Shown in pieces: positions 39,085 through 48,155 of a stretch of 53,477 bases of DNA. Origin of the DNA: Prolixibacteraceae bacterium (GTDB lineage: Bacteria > Bacteroidota > Bacteroidia > Bacteroidales > Prolixibacteraceae); NCBI GenBank assembly GCA_027859005.1, contig JAQIBQ010000311.1, positions 1-53,477 of the forward strand. The letters are read 5' to 3'. A model generated the notes under the pieces. That model did no database searches, was not told where the DNA came from, and was given only the letters and a program-made list of their open reading frames with translations. Every line of letters begins with the position of its first letter. Position 1 is the first letter of the stretch. The translations under genes were made by a program, and so were the position numbers.

Positions 39085-40311
39085 CTACAGTAATTTAATT
39101 ATAGCTTCTGCTTTTCGCTCTTTGGCTGAGGCTTCGCTTACAATAATCTCACCTGAAATTATTTCTAGCCCTTTTGCAACATCTTCAGCATTGATGGGTG
39201 AATCACATACGAAAAGGAGCGTATCACGACCCAGACCTTCTTTAAATTTCAATACAAGCCCATTGTTCGTTTTTAGCTGGAGTTCTCCTCTAATGGTAAG
39301 TAATTCTGAATAGAATAGGTACAGTTTATTACTTTCAAATTTATAGCCTGTAGGTTTAGGACTTTTGGTTCCTTCTGGATTCCAAAGTCCGTCAAAGGTC
39401 CATTCAGGATTAATTATATTTGCTTCAACCGGAAGGTTGTCTAACATCCATTCGAAGTTGCCACCTTTACGGGAACATTGGTGAAAATAGTGACGGTCGC
39501 CCCAGAAGTAAGGCCGATTTTTCGACGGATCGTCGTAACGGTGAAAATAGATGGGCTTGTCAATCATGGTTTCAGAAAAAGTACAGTTCAGTAAATAAAA
39601 CTGTGCTTCGTAATGATGACGTCCTAGGTAGTAGCCCTGCACTCCATCGAATGAACAATTCTCCAAAACAAACTTTTGATTTTTATTTTCAGGTGCAGCA
39701 TGCCAAATAGCGGCTGTTTTTTTCACTTCATAAAATTTACTGTCGCGGATATAACACCAACCCCTAGGACAAACAAAATCAACTGCGCCTTCGAAATAAC
39801 AATTGGAATGGTAATACATTCCGGTTTTGTAATTCCAAAGCGAAACCGTATCGCCACCTTTGCTTTTTACATTACAGTTTTGAATAATAGTTCGGGTTCC
39901 TGTTCCGTAAATAGCAAAAGCATGTGGACCAATTTCGGGTTGTGTATTTTCAATGGTGAGGTTATCCAATATGATATCATCGGCATGGATGTTGATAACT
40001 GCAGGACCAATCACATCTTTGTTTTCTACCCAATCGGAACGCAATTGGGAGTATTGAATTATGGTGCTGTCGCGGCTTTCTCCTAGTAAAGTTATATTGT
40101 GCTGTTCCAAACGAATCTTTTCGTTGTAAACACCATTTTTTATGAAAATCACATAACGTTGGTATTGGTACATAGGAAGTTTATTTATTGCTTCGCTAAG
40201 TGTGGTGAAATCACCCGTTCCATCCTGTGCTACGATTAAGTCGACATGCCTGTTTCCCCAACTACCAATAAAATTGAAAAGCAAAAAACTTAGAAGAATG
40301 ATGTGTTTCAT
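39085..40311 (-). CDS. Pectinesterase (CE8)
   Basis: Signal peptide; VAQDGTGDFTTLSEAINKLP; CNVKSKGGDTVSLWN, GAVDFVCPRGWCYIRDS, GYYLGRHHYEAQ: pectin methylesterase beta-helix motifs. Confidence 0.85.
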   Translation of the reverse strand: MKHIILLSFLLFNFIGSWGNRHVDLIVAQDGTGDFTTLSEAINKLPMYQYQRYVIFIKNGVYNEKIRLEQHNITLLGESRDSTIIQYSQLRSDWVENKDVIGPAVINIHADDIILDNLTIENTQPEIGPHAFAIYGTGTRTIIQNCNVKSKGGDTVSLWNYKTGMYYHSNCYFEGAVDFVCPRGWCYIRDSKFYEVKKTAAIWHAAPENKNQKFVLENCSFDGVQGYYLGRHHYEAQFYLLNCTFSETMIDKPIYFHRYDDPSKNRPYFWGDRHYFHQCSRKGGNFEWMLDNLPVEANIINPEWTFDGLWNPEGTKSPKPTGYKFESNKLYLFYSELLTIRGELQLKTNNGLVLKFKEGLGRDTLLFVCDSPINAEDVAKGLEIISGEIIVSEASAKERKAEAIIKLL

Positions 40312-40323
40312 TTCGTTTCTGAT

Positions 40324-41658
40324 TTATTGGAGTATTACAATTCTTTTTATGAGTTGATTCGTATTTGAATCGGTGAGTTTCAAGATATAAACTCCTTGTT
40401 GCATTCTGTCGGTATTTATAGTCATTTGGTTTTCGCCGTGCTTCATTTGAATTTGTTTATTCAATGCAATACGTCCACTAATATCGATAAGTTGAATTGC
40501 AAGTAAATCTCTATCTTGTGCATTAAGTGATAGGTTCAGTTGATTGTAAGCTGGGTTTGGATAACATTTTAGTTGTTGTAACGAAAAGTCATTTATACCA
40601 TCTTTAATTTCGCTAGTGTCGCTTTCTACTGTGCTTTCAAAAATGTTGATTATACCAACTCCTGTATTTTGGATTAACAATGAATCAAGTCCACCGGAAT
40701 TATCCAGTTCATAAGAATAGGGTAGGTCGTTCCAAAATTCACAATCGGTTTTAGTAATGGAATTCTTAGATTCAAGAGATGTGCCTGTATAGATGTTTCC
40801 TGTTGTACAAGCAATTCCAACACCATCGAATTTATTGGTGCTGATACAAGTATTTACATTGTTGAACTGATTGTTTTCAATAAAACCATGTGCACCCTGT
40901 CGAAGTGCTATGGCATAATCGTCAATATTGTTGTAATAGTTGTTGTAAATATGTGCAGCTCCCCAACGTAAACTAGGATTGCGTCCGTTCGTATTTTCAA
41001 ATACATTGTGGTGAATTGTGATTCGCATGTTTTTATCTTCCTCACCCTGAGAAGAGTTGTCGGTATGGCCAATAAGCATGCATTTCATATGGTCGTGCAG
41101 GTAATTCCACGAAACTGTTACATAACGCGATCCTTTTTTGATATCGAGCAAACCGTCGTAAGTGTCCACTCCAATTCCTGCACCAATTTTACTGTGCAGT
41201 TCGTTGTGGTCGATCCATACATGTTGACATTCTTCCACGCTAAGTGCATCGTTAGGGTAAAATATTTCGTGTATTTTAAGGTTACGAATTATAACATTGT
41301 TATAGTCCCAAATGCGAATCCCAACTCCTTTCAATTCTGCTCCATTGTTGCCTCCTAAAATTGAAAGGTTGGCGCCGTGTTTAAACGTTACAACAATTGA
41401 AGGTGACGCTTCGAATAAACCGCTTAAAACAATAACTTGTGGTTTTGTTTCTTTTTCTCGACTTTTTGCAAAGCTTTCTAATTCCGAAATTGTAGTTATA
41501 AAAGTAGTGTCACCACCTTCACCACCAGTGGTTGTATTATAACCTTCTCCTTCAAGAGTTGCATATCCTTGCATCGAAAAATTAAAATCCTGTGCATAGC
41601 AAATTGAGCTAAATACGAGAATAAAAGTAAGGCTTACTATTGACTTCAATTTTATCAT
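40324..41658 (-). CDS. Pectate lyase (PL1-like) with C-terminal T9SS type A sorting domain
   Basis: GYATLEGEGYNTTTGGEGGDTTFITTISELESFAK, NVIIRNLKIHEI, HVWIDHNELHS, NTNGRNPSLRWGAAHIYNNYY; C-terminus CYPNPAYNQLNLSL..GVYILKLTDSNTNQLIKRIVILQ. Probable start at ATG 41658 (MIKLKSIVSLTF); the listed ORF extends too far upstream. Confidence 0.9.
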   Translation of the reverse strand: MIKLKSIVSLTFILVFSSICYAQDFNFSMQGYATLEGEGYNTTTGGEGGDTTFITTISELESFAKSREKETKPQVIVLSGLFEASPSIVVTFKHGANLSILGGNNGAELKGVGIRIWDYNNVIIRNLKIHEIFYPNDALSVEECQHVWIDHNELHSKIGAGIGVDTYDGLLDIKKGSRYVTVSWNYLHDHMKCMLIGHTDNSSQGEEDKNMRITIHHNVFENTNGRNPSLRWGAAHIYNNYYNNIDDYAIALRQGAHGFIENNQFNNVNTCISTNKFDGVGIACTTGNIYTGTSLESKNSITKTDCEFWNDLPYSYELDNSGGLDSLLIQNTGVGIINIFESTVESDTSEIKDGINDFSLQQLKCYPNPAYNQLNLSLNAQDRDLLAIQLIDISGRIALNKQIQMKHGENQMTINTDRMQQGVYILKLTDSNTNQLIKRIVILQ

Positions 41659-41659
41659 T

Positions 41660-42637
41660 TTATTGTTTTTTAATCTTATATAGAAACTGTTCCATTTGAT
41701 TAACAGTAGGGGTGAACCATGGTTCGAATAGCCAAAATGGATGCGGTGTATCGGGTATGGTATATACTTCGGAATAAATATTAAGTGAGTCGAGAATCGC
41801 AATCATATCGTCACGTCCTGCATGGAATCTTGGCCGTGAACTATTGACAAAAAGAATAGGTGGCATGCTTTCATTTACATGTGTTAAAGCTGACGCTTCG
41901 TTCCAATCATTTGTTTTTTCGTATTGGTTTCCTCCAAACCAAAGTGTAGCTGCCGATGGTTTTCCTGGTTTATCGGCTCCTTCGCCCGATTCTGGATGGA
42001 TGAATGCCAAAACCCCGTCGATATCAATTATTGCTTGAACATTGCTGGAGAATTCAGGATAAAAAGTTGAATCGATAAATAAGCTACTATTATTTGTTGC
42101 ACCAAGCAATGCGGCTAATTGTCCTCCTGCCGATGTGCCCGATATTATAATTTGATTGGGATCAATATTTAATGCTTCAGCATTTTTATGCATCCAACGA
42201 ATGGCTGTTTTAATATCGATAACAGCCGCTGGATAAATTGCTTCGGTTGAAAGACGGTATTCTATAGTTGCAGTAACATATCCTTTTTGTGCAAAATGAA
42301 TGGCCATAGGTGCTTCCATTTCTTTGTTCCCTGACTTCCAGCCACCACCAAAAATAAATAAGATGGCTGGTTTTGGCTTTTGTGTATTTTTTGAAAAATA
42401 AATATCGAGATGCATATCACGGCCGCCATAGGATGCGTAAACCAAATCTTTTTTCACATCGATCGTAGCGGGTAAAACAGGAAATACAGGTTTTATAAAA
42501 GGATATTTTTTGACTTCTTTTTGATAGGCTGAATTTAGGGTAAAAGAGGTGTCGGTAGGGAAAGATTTAGATTCTTGGCCTATGCAAAACATATAACTAA
42601 AAACAAGAAGAATTAACAGCGTCGATTTCATTTTCAA
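41660..42637 (-). CDS. Alpha/beta hydrolase, esterase-like (secreted)
   Basis: Signal peptide; AILFIFGGGWKSGNKE oxyanion motif; nucleophile elbow GTSAGGQ; C-terminal catalytic His DTPHPFW. Confidence 0.85.
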   Translation of the reverse strand: MKMKSTLLILLVFSYMFCIGQESKSFPTDTSFTLNSAYQKEVKKYPFIKPVFPVLPATIDVKKDLVYASYGGRDMHLDIYFSKNTQKPKPAILFIFGGGWKSGNKEMEAPMAIHFAQKGYVTATIEYRLSTEAIYPAAVIDIKTAIRWMHKNAEALNIDPNQIIISGTSAGGQLAALLGATNNSSLFIDSTFYPEFSSNVQAIIDIDGVLAFIHPESGEGADKPGKPSAATLWFGGNQYEKTNDWNEASALTHVNESMPPILFVNSSRPRFHAGRDDMIAILDSLNIYSEVYTIPDTPHPFWLFEPWFTPTVNQMEQFLYKIKKQ

Positions 42638-42663
42638 ATTTTTTATTTGGCCTTTTTATATTC

Positions 42664-42738
42664 TGTCATCTCGACGTTAGGAGAGATCCCATCCTATTAT
42701 AAACAGATCCCTCGTCGCTGCGCTTCCTCGGGATGACA
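42664..42738. repeat. Palindromic intergenic element (GTCATC..GGATGAC type), copy 1
   Basis: Begins tgtcatctcgac and ends ctcgggatgaca, imperfect inverted ends. Confidence 0.55.
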
Positions 42739-42751
42739 AACTTTTAACAAC

Positions 42752-42803
42752 TGTCATCTTCTCATTATGCTCAAATAAATTTGAGTGAACCCTCGGGATG
42801 ACA
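42752..42803. repeat. Palindromic intergenic element, copy 2
   Basis: Begins tgtcatc and ends cctcgggatgaca, same terminal sequences as copy 1; internal ctcaaataaatttgag hairpin. Confidence 0.55.
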
Positions 42804-42820
42804 TTCTATTTTATTATTTT

Positions 42821-44461
42821 TTATTCAACTCTGAACCAATCAAAATCTGCGTATCCTGAATCATTTGTGTTTGCTGCTTTTTGTGCAAATATTCCAACTT
42901 TGGCTCCAATCCATCGTCCAGCACTTGCTGTGAATTTAGTTCCTATCGCTGTATAAGTGATTCCATCTTCGCTAAATGCGAATTGACATAAACCACCTTT
43001 TCTAACTGCAACTTTTAGAAAACAGGTGTTTGGATTTATTTCAATCTTATTGATTTTTTTTTCTTTGTTTCCTTTTGACGCTTCGTAGCAAGTATTGAAA
43101 GAGATCCACGTTTTTCCCTCTAGTTGTTCAATAGCAATGTAGGCATAATCTTCACCCATAATTAGTAATCCTGCTTTATCTCCTTCCTGCTTTGGAAACA
43201 AGGTGAGCTTTGTGATAGCTGAAAATTTTTCTTTCGGGAATTTCTGAAGTAGCAAATTCGGGACGTCCCATAAGTTGGTCCATTCATCGTTAAACAGAAC
43301 GGTATTCAATCGGAGGTATCCTAATTCCGATGTAAAATACCATTCGGGTTTAGGGCTTGCATGCCATTGCCATTGTAAGCCTAATTTATTTGAATTGAAT
43401 TCGTCGGAAGTAGTGATTTGCTGATGAGTTTGAACTGATGCTGTTTTCGGTTTATTATAGGAATGAACTGGCTCTCCAATTCCATCGTTATTTACATCAA
43501 TTCCAATTTGAGGCCAGTTATTTTTCCATTGCATGGGTTGCAAATGCACAATTCTACCGTAAGCATCTTTATCCTGAAAATGAATAAACCACGATTCACC
43601 TGAATCTAATTCAACATAGCCGCCTTGATGGGGACCGTTAATATTTGTATTGCCTTGATGAAGTACAACTTTTTCTTCATAAGGGCCATAAATATTTTTG
43701 CTTCGTAATACGGTTTGCCAACCTGGTTTTACGCCTCCAGCTGGCGCAAAAATGTAGTAATAATCGTTTCGTTTATACAACTTGGGTCCTTCAATGGTTG
43801 GATGATTTTCATGACCATCGAAAACTAAGCTTGCCTGAGGATTTATGCTTAATCCATCGGGACTCATTTCGTTGATTACTAAAATGCTTTTGATTCCTGC
43901 CCTGCTTCCTGCAAAGGCATGTACCAGATATGCTTTACCATTTTCATCCCATAATGGACACGGGTCTATCCAGCCTTTGGCTTCGTGTACCAAGTGAGGT
44001 TTACTCCAAGGTCCTTTAGCTTTTTTAGCCTTTACCATGAAAATGCCTAAGTCGGGGTCACCCCAATAAATATAGAATTCATTATTGTGGTATCGAATAG
44101 CAGGTGCCCATACTCCATTTCCATGTTGAGGCCGCTCGAACATCTCATTGTACAATTCGGGTAGGGCATAGGTGATAATCTCCCAGTTAACGAGGTCGGT
44201 AGAATGAAGTATTGGTAAACCTGGAACACAATTGAAACTTGAAGCGGTTAGGTAGAAATCGTTCCCAACTTTGCAGACGTCAGGATCGGAATAATCGGCA
44301 TGAAGTATTGGGTTGGTGTAGGTTTCATTGTCGTTATCGGCATTCCAAACCCCATTGTTCCTGTTTTGAGAATAGCTTATGTTTGCCAATGAAAGTAGAA
44401 CAAGAACCATAGTTGCTAAATGGTAAATAGTTTTAGCTTTATTTGATTTCTTTTTAGCCAT
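42821..44461 (-). CDS. Glycoside hydrolase family 43 (five-bladed propeller) with C-terminal beta-sandwich
   Basis: NPILHADYSDPDVCKVGNDFYLTASSFNCVPGLPILHSTDLVNWE, GVWAPAIRYHNNEFYIYWGDPD, GPKLYKRNDYYYIFAPAGG; C-terminal DUF1349-like sandwich. Confidence 0.9.
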   Translation of the reverse strand: MAKKKSNKAKTIYHLATMVLVLLSLANISYSQNRNNGVWNADNDNETYTNPILHADYSDPDVCKVGNDFYLTASSFNCVPGLPILHSTDLVNWEIITYALPELYNEMFERPQHGNGVWAPAIRYHNNEFYIYWGDPDLGIFMVKAKKAKGPWSKPHLVHEAKGWIDPCPLWDENGKAYLVHAFAGSRAGIKSILVINEMSPDGLSINPQASLVFDGHENHPTIEGPKLYKRNDYYYIFAPAGGVKPGWQTVLRSKNIYGPYEEKVVLHQGNTNINGPHQGGYVELDSGESWFIHFQDKDAYGRIVHLQPMQWKNNWPQIGIDVNNDGIGEPVHSYNKPKTASVQTHQQITTSDEFNSNKLGLQWQWHASPKPEWYFTSELGYLRLNTVLFNDEWTNLWDVPNLLLQKFPKEKFSAITKLTLFPKQEGDKAGLLIMGEDYAYIAIEQLEGKTWISFNTCYEASKGNKEKKINKIEINPNTCFLKVAVRKGGLCQFAFSEDGITYTAIGTKFTASAGRWIGAKVGIFAQKAANTNDSGYADFDWFRVE

Positions 44462-44503
44462 AATCTTGCAAATTACGTAGAGCTCAAAGTCCCCTAGAAG
44501 GGA

Positions 44504-45265
44504 TCAGGGGTTCTTGTTTTTTAAATACATTGCGAACTCAAGTTCTTGTTTTTTAACCTCATCAACAAAAAGCCCTGCAATAGCAATTGCTCCTTGCTCT
44601 GAAAAATGGGTGTTGTCTATTTTTCCTTCAGGGTATTTTTCATAAATACCAGCTGGAATTTGCAGGAATAACGGCAACGATTCTTTTTCACCTAAGTCTG
44701 ACACTAAGTCCCAACTCTTTTTATGCATATCAATAAAAGGAATGTTCATTTCCGATGCAATTTCTTCAACAATTTTTGGATATTCTCCATGTGTTTCAAC
44801 CAATACGCCATCTTTAAATTTACGGCGAATGACTGGTGTACATAAAATAGGCTTTGCCCCTTTGTTCTGGGTGTCTTTTACAAATTTAGTAAGGTTGTAT
44901 CGGTATTCAACGGGTGTTGCATAGCGCTCGGTTTTAGAGATGCTTCCGTCGTTATGGCCAAATTGGATTACAACAAAATCTCCTTTTTTTAACTTGCTTT
45001 GTACCGAGTCCCAGCGAGCTTCGTATAAAAAAGATCGAGTACTACGTCCGTTACGCGAATGGTTGTCAATTACAAAACTTGTATCGAAGAAAGTGGGAAG
45101 CAATTGTCCCCATCCTCTTTCAGGGTAGTCTAAGTCAGGCTTATTGGCCATGGTTGAATCGCCAATCAAAAACATAACAGGTTGAGATTTTTGACAGGAA
45201 AAGGCAGTTACTGAAATCAGTATCAATAGCCAGGCTTTGATATTATTCTTTGCTTGTGAATTCAT
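44504..45265 (-). CDS. Rhamnogalacturonan acetylesterase-like SGNH hydrolase (CE12)
   Basis: FLIGDSTMANK, RGWGQLLPTFFD, FVVIQFGHNDGS, NTHFSEQGAIAIAG. Confidence 0.88.
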   Translation of the reverse strand: MNSQAKNNIKAWLLILISVTAFSCQKSQPVMFLIGDSTMANKPDLDYPERGWGQLLPTFFDTSFVIDNHSRNGRSTRSFLYEARWDSVQSKLKKGDFVVIQFGHNDGSISKTERYATPVEYRYNLTKFVKDTQNKGAKPILCTPVIRRKFKDGVLVETHGEYPKIVEEIASEMNIPFIDMHKKSWDLVSDLGEKESLPLFLQIPAGIYEKYPEGKIDNTHFSEQGAIAIAGLFVDEVKKQELEFAMYLKNKNP

Positions 45266-45333
45266 TTGTATATAGTTGTCTGTTTATTCTGATCACTAAG
45301 TTAATAACTGAAATATTTATATTTACAGAATTA

Positions 45334-46650
45334 CTACTTGTTGCACAAACTGTTCAGGTATACTTCAAGGTTGGTGAAATTTTTTTGAATAGTGTAGGCT
45401 GGTCCATCGCTTGATTCAGATGGATTTAGATTATGCAAGGTCTCCCAACTATCAGCCATTCCATCTTGGTCGCTATCATGTATTGTTTGTTTGCTTGATA
45501 AGTCGGGCCAATTGCCTACTTGCTCTTGAGAATTAATAATGCCAAAGTTGCCGTAGGTGAATGTTCCGTTTTTAACTTCTTGAATTATACGCAGGTCAAC
45601 TGTATCGCGATGTTGTGATACGCCTGCCTCTGAAAGTACCTTACTATAGGCTTCAGTGGCCAACTCTATTTTGTAATCACTTATTTGAAAGGGGTATTCT
45701 GTCAGAAATACTGGAGTTTTGTCGTCTTTCTGTTTTATTGACAAATGATTATTCTTTGTAAGCGCTTGCTTTCCTTCAATAATATTGTTCTGAAAATAGT
45801 AAGCACTAAATGGTTCGTAAGGTTCAAGTATTGCACGGCTCGATTTTTTTCCTGTTGCTGGCCCTGCTTTGAAATAATTTTGGCTTAAAGCATAGGTGCC
45901 ACCTTCGCCACCGTAAACGCATTTCATTTCCCAATTATAAACGACATTATTTATGATCTCAGCTTTTTCTAATTCCGGTTGTTTGTGATATCTGCTTCCT
46001 TGTAGTCGAGGATTGCGGCTAATGTGATGTGCTAATAAATTATGATGGAAGGTAGCTTTTTTCCCACCCCAGATACCACCGTAACCGTGTTCGCCCTTGT
46101 GATGAGCAGAGTTGTTAAGACTTTCGGATATTATACACCATTGTAAAGTGAAGTTGGTATTGTCGTAGCACGAACAGGTTTCGTCGGTACTCCAACTCAT
46201 GCTGCAATGATCGATAATTACATTTGTACTTCGTTTTACAGTTAATGCATCGGTTTCGTCGTGTTTGATATCACCAGGCCGAAAGCGGATGTAGCGAATA
46301 ACAATGTTATCGGCTTCGATATCGAGCCCATACCCTGCAATACAAATGCCCATGCCAGGAGCCGACTGACCTGCTAACGTGAAATTTCCTTCTTCTACCT
46401 TTAAATCAGTTTCTAGAATAATTGTTCCTGCAATTGAAAAGAGAATCGTTCTTATCCCTTTAACTTCATTCAATGCATATCTCAGACTTCCTTCTCCTGA
46501 ATCGTTTATGTTGGTAACATAAACTACTTTTCCACCACGCCCTCCAGTAGTGTATTTGCCGCAGCCTTCGGCACCTGGGAAAGCTATTGGGTTAGTACTG
46601 TATGCGTTGAAGGCAAAAAAAAAGAATAAAAATAGTAGTTTAAATTTCAT
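45334..46650 (-). CDS. Pectate lyase-like secreted polysaccharide lyase (PL1 type)
   Basis: NPIAFPGAEGCGKYTTGGRGGKVVYVTNINDSGEGSLRYALNE; NVIIDHCSMSWSTDET; ISRNPRLQGSRYHK. Start reassigned to ATG 46650 (MKFKLLFLFFFFAFNAYS signal peptide). Confidence 0.85.
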   Translation of the reverse strand: MKFKLLFLFFFFAFNAYSTNPIAFPGAEGCGKYTTGGRGGKVVYVTNINDSGEGSLRYALNEVKGIRTILFSIAGTIILETDLKVEEGNFTLAGQSAPGMGICIAGYGLDIEADNIVIRYIRFRPGDIKHDETDALTVKRSTNVIIDHCSMSWSTDETCSCYDNTNFTLQWCIISESLNNSAHHKGEHGYGGIWGGKKATFHHNLLAHHISRNPRLQGSRYHKQPELEKAEIINNVVYNWEMKCVYGGEGGTYALSQNYFKAGPATGKKSSRAILEPYEPFSAYYFQNNIIEGKQALTKNNHLSIKQKDDKTPVFLTEYPFQISDYKIELATEAYSKVLSEAGVSQHRDTVDLRIIQEVKNGTFTYGNFGIINSQEQVGNWPDLSSKQTIHDSDQDGMADSWETLHNLNPSESSDGPAYTIQKNFTNLEVYLNSLCNK

Positions 46651-46663
46651 ATGCAGTTTTTGT

Positions 46664-47848
46664 TTAACGATCAAGCTCAAGTGCGGCCATAATAAACGGA
46701 GCAACTCCTTTTGTGTCGTTCACTACTACTTTTTCAGTGATGTAGTAGTTATAGCTACCATCACGGTATGGATTTCCACCTAGGCCGCAACCGCCACAAA
46801 TATTCTTGAATAGCAGATTGCCGTTTTCATCGGTATCAATCAAGTTCTTTACAATAGAACTGAATTTATCATTGGCAATGGTTTTGTATTTGCTGTCGAT
46901 ATATCCTTTGTTGGCAGCTTTAGCCATGGCGTAGGTATACATGCTGGATCCAGATCCTTCTAAATAATTTCCTTCTCTGCCTCCTTGGTCAAGTACCTGA
47001 TACCACAAGCCAGTTTCGATGTCTGCTACTTTCAAAAGTGCATCAATTTCACTTTGAAGAATGTTTATCAATTGTGCTCTGTCTGCATGGTTTTCAGGTA
47101 GGAAATCTAGAATATCAACTATTGCCATAACATACCAACCTATTGCACGACTCCAAAAGTGTGGTGAGAGTCCTGTTTCTGGATCACTCCAGCGTTGTTC
47201 TCGACTTTCATCCCATGCATGATACAATAATCCTGTAGTGGGATCTTTTGTCTTTTCATAAATTAGTGTTACTTGATGTGTAACTACATCGAACCACTGG
47301 GGCTGGTTGTACTCTTTTGCGTATTGTGCTAAAAAAGGAGAGCCCATGTAAATGCCGTCGAGCCACATTTGATTTGGATAAACTTTCTTGTGCCAAAAAC
47401 CACCTGATTTTGTTTTGGGATGGCTTTCCATTTGTGTTACGAAATGTTGAATGGCTTTGTTGTATTTTTCTTCTCCAGTGCGTTTGTACAGTGTAAACAA
47501 ACTTTTAGCTGGATTAATTCTATCGATATTGTATTCTTCAATCTTGTACTTATTTACAGTTCCATCATCAGCAATGAAATAGTCGAAGTAGGTTTTCATA
47601 TAATCAGAATATTTCTGATCAACAACACCTAGTTTGTCGATAGTCATCGCCAACATTGCAACATCGTAGCTCCATTTGATGTTTTTCTGTCCGTTAAAAT
47701 AGATTAGACTATCGTATTCATTCATTACGGAATTAGCCATTTTAACCGACCATTTTAACTCTGTATTCTTAGCAGAAGTTGTTTTTGATTCTACTTTACA
47801 TCCATATGAAAAAAGTAGAAGTATAAATAGAGGTAGTATTATTCTCAT
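46664..47848 (-). CDS. GH105-like unsaturated (rhamno)galacturonyl hydrolase
   Basis: Lipoprotein signal LLLFSYGC; KVYPNQMWLDGIYMGSPFLAQYA, HAWDESREQRWSDPETGLSPHFWSRAIGWYVMAIVDILD. Confidence 0.9.
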   Translation of the reverse strand: MRIILPLFILLLFSYGCKVESKTTSAKNTELKWSVKMANSVMNEYDSLIYFNGQKNIKWSYDVAMLAMTIDKLGVVDQKYSDYMKTYFDYFIADDGTVNKYKIEEYNIDRINPAKSLFTLYKRTGEEKYNKAIQHFVTQMESHPKTKSGGFWHKKVYPNQMWLDGIYMGSPFLAQYAKEYNQPQWFDVVTHQVTLIYEKTKDPTTGLLYHAWDESREQRWSDPETGLSPHFWSRAIGWYVMAIVDILDFLPENHADRAQLINILQSEIDALLKVADIETGLWYQVLDQGGREGNYLEGSGSSMYTYAMAKAANKGYIDSKYKTIANDKFSSIVKNLIDTDENGNLLFKNICGGCGLGGNPYRDGSYNYYITEKVVVNDTKGVAPFIMAALELDR

Positions 47849-48107
47849 AGTCTGTTTTTTTTATCAAATTTGAAAGTAATCAAAAATAGTATCAATTCTT
47901 TTATGCTATGGGTATCAAATTATTTATTCTTAGGTTTCATTTCGATTGATTTGTAAATATTCAAACGAACTATTTATCGTTTTCTTTTAATAAAAAAAGC
48001 AAGCATTCTATCTAAAAGCATACTAATAAGTGGCTTAAGAAGAATGTTGCTTGTTTAAATTAAAAAGACTGATATTTATAGTTGCTCTTTAAACTTATCA
48101 AAAAGAA

Positions 48108-48144
48108 ACAAGCCCCTTTTACCAGTATGATAGATGGGGCTTGT
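48108..48144 (-). terminator. Intrinsic terminator downstream of the susD-like gene
   Basis: Perfect 9-bp inverted repeat acaagcccc / ggggcttgt, followed on the minus strand by ttctttttg. Confidence 0.6.
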
Positions 48145-48155
48145 AATTGAAACTA

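Noticed and set aside
40324-41802. Full-length listed start of the PL1 lyase at 41802
   Set aside because: The first 48 residues overlap the esterase coding region on the same strand and precede a clear signal peptide at MIKLKSIVSL (ATG 41658).
46550-46783. 77-aa plus-strand ORF across the lyase/GH105 junction
   Set aside because: Antisense to two well-supported genes; no ribosome-binding or domain evidence.
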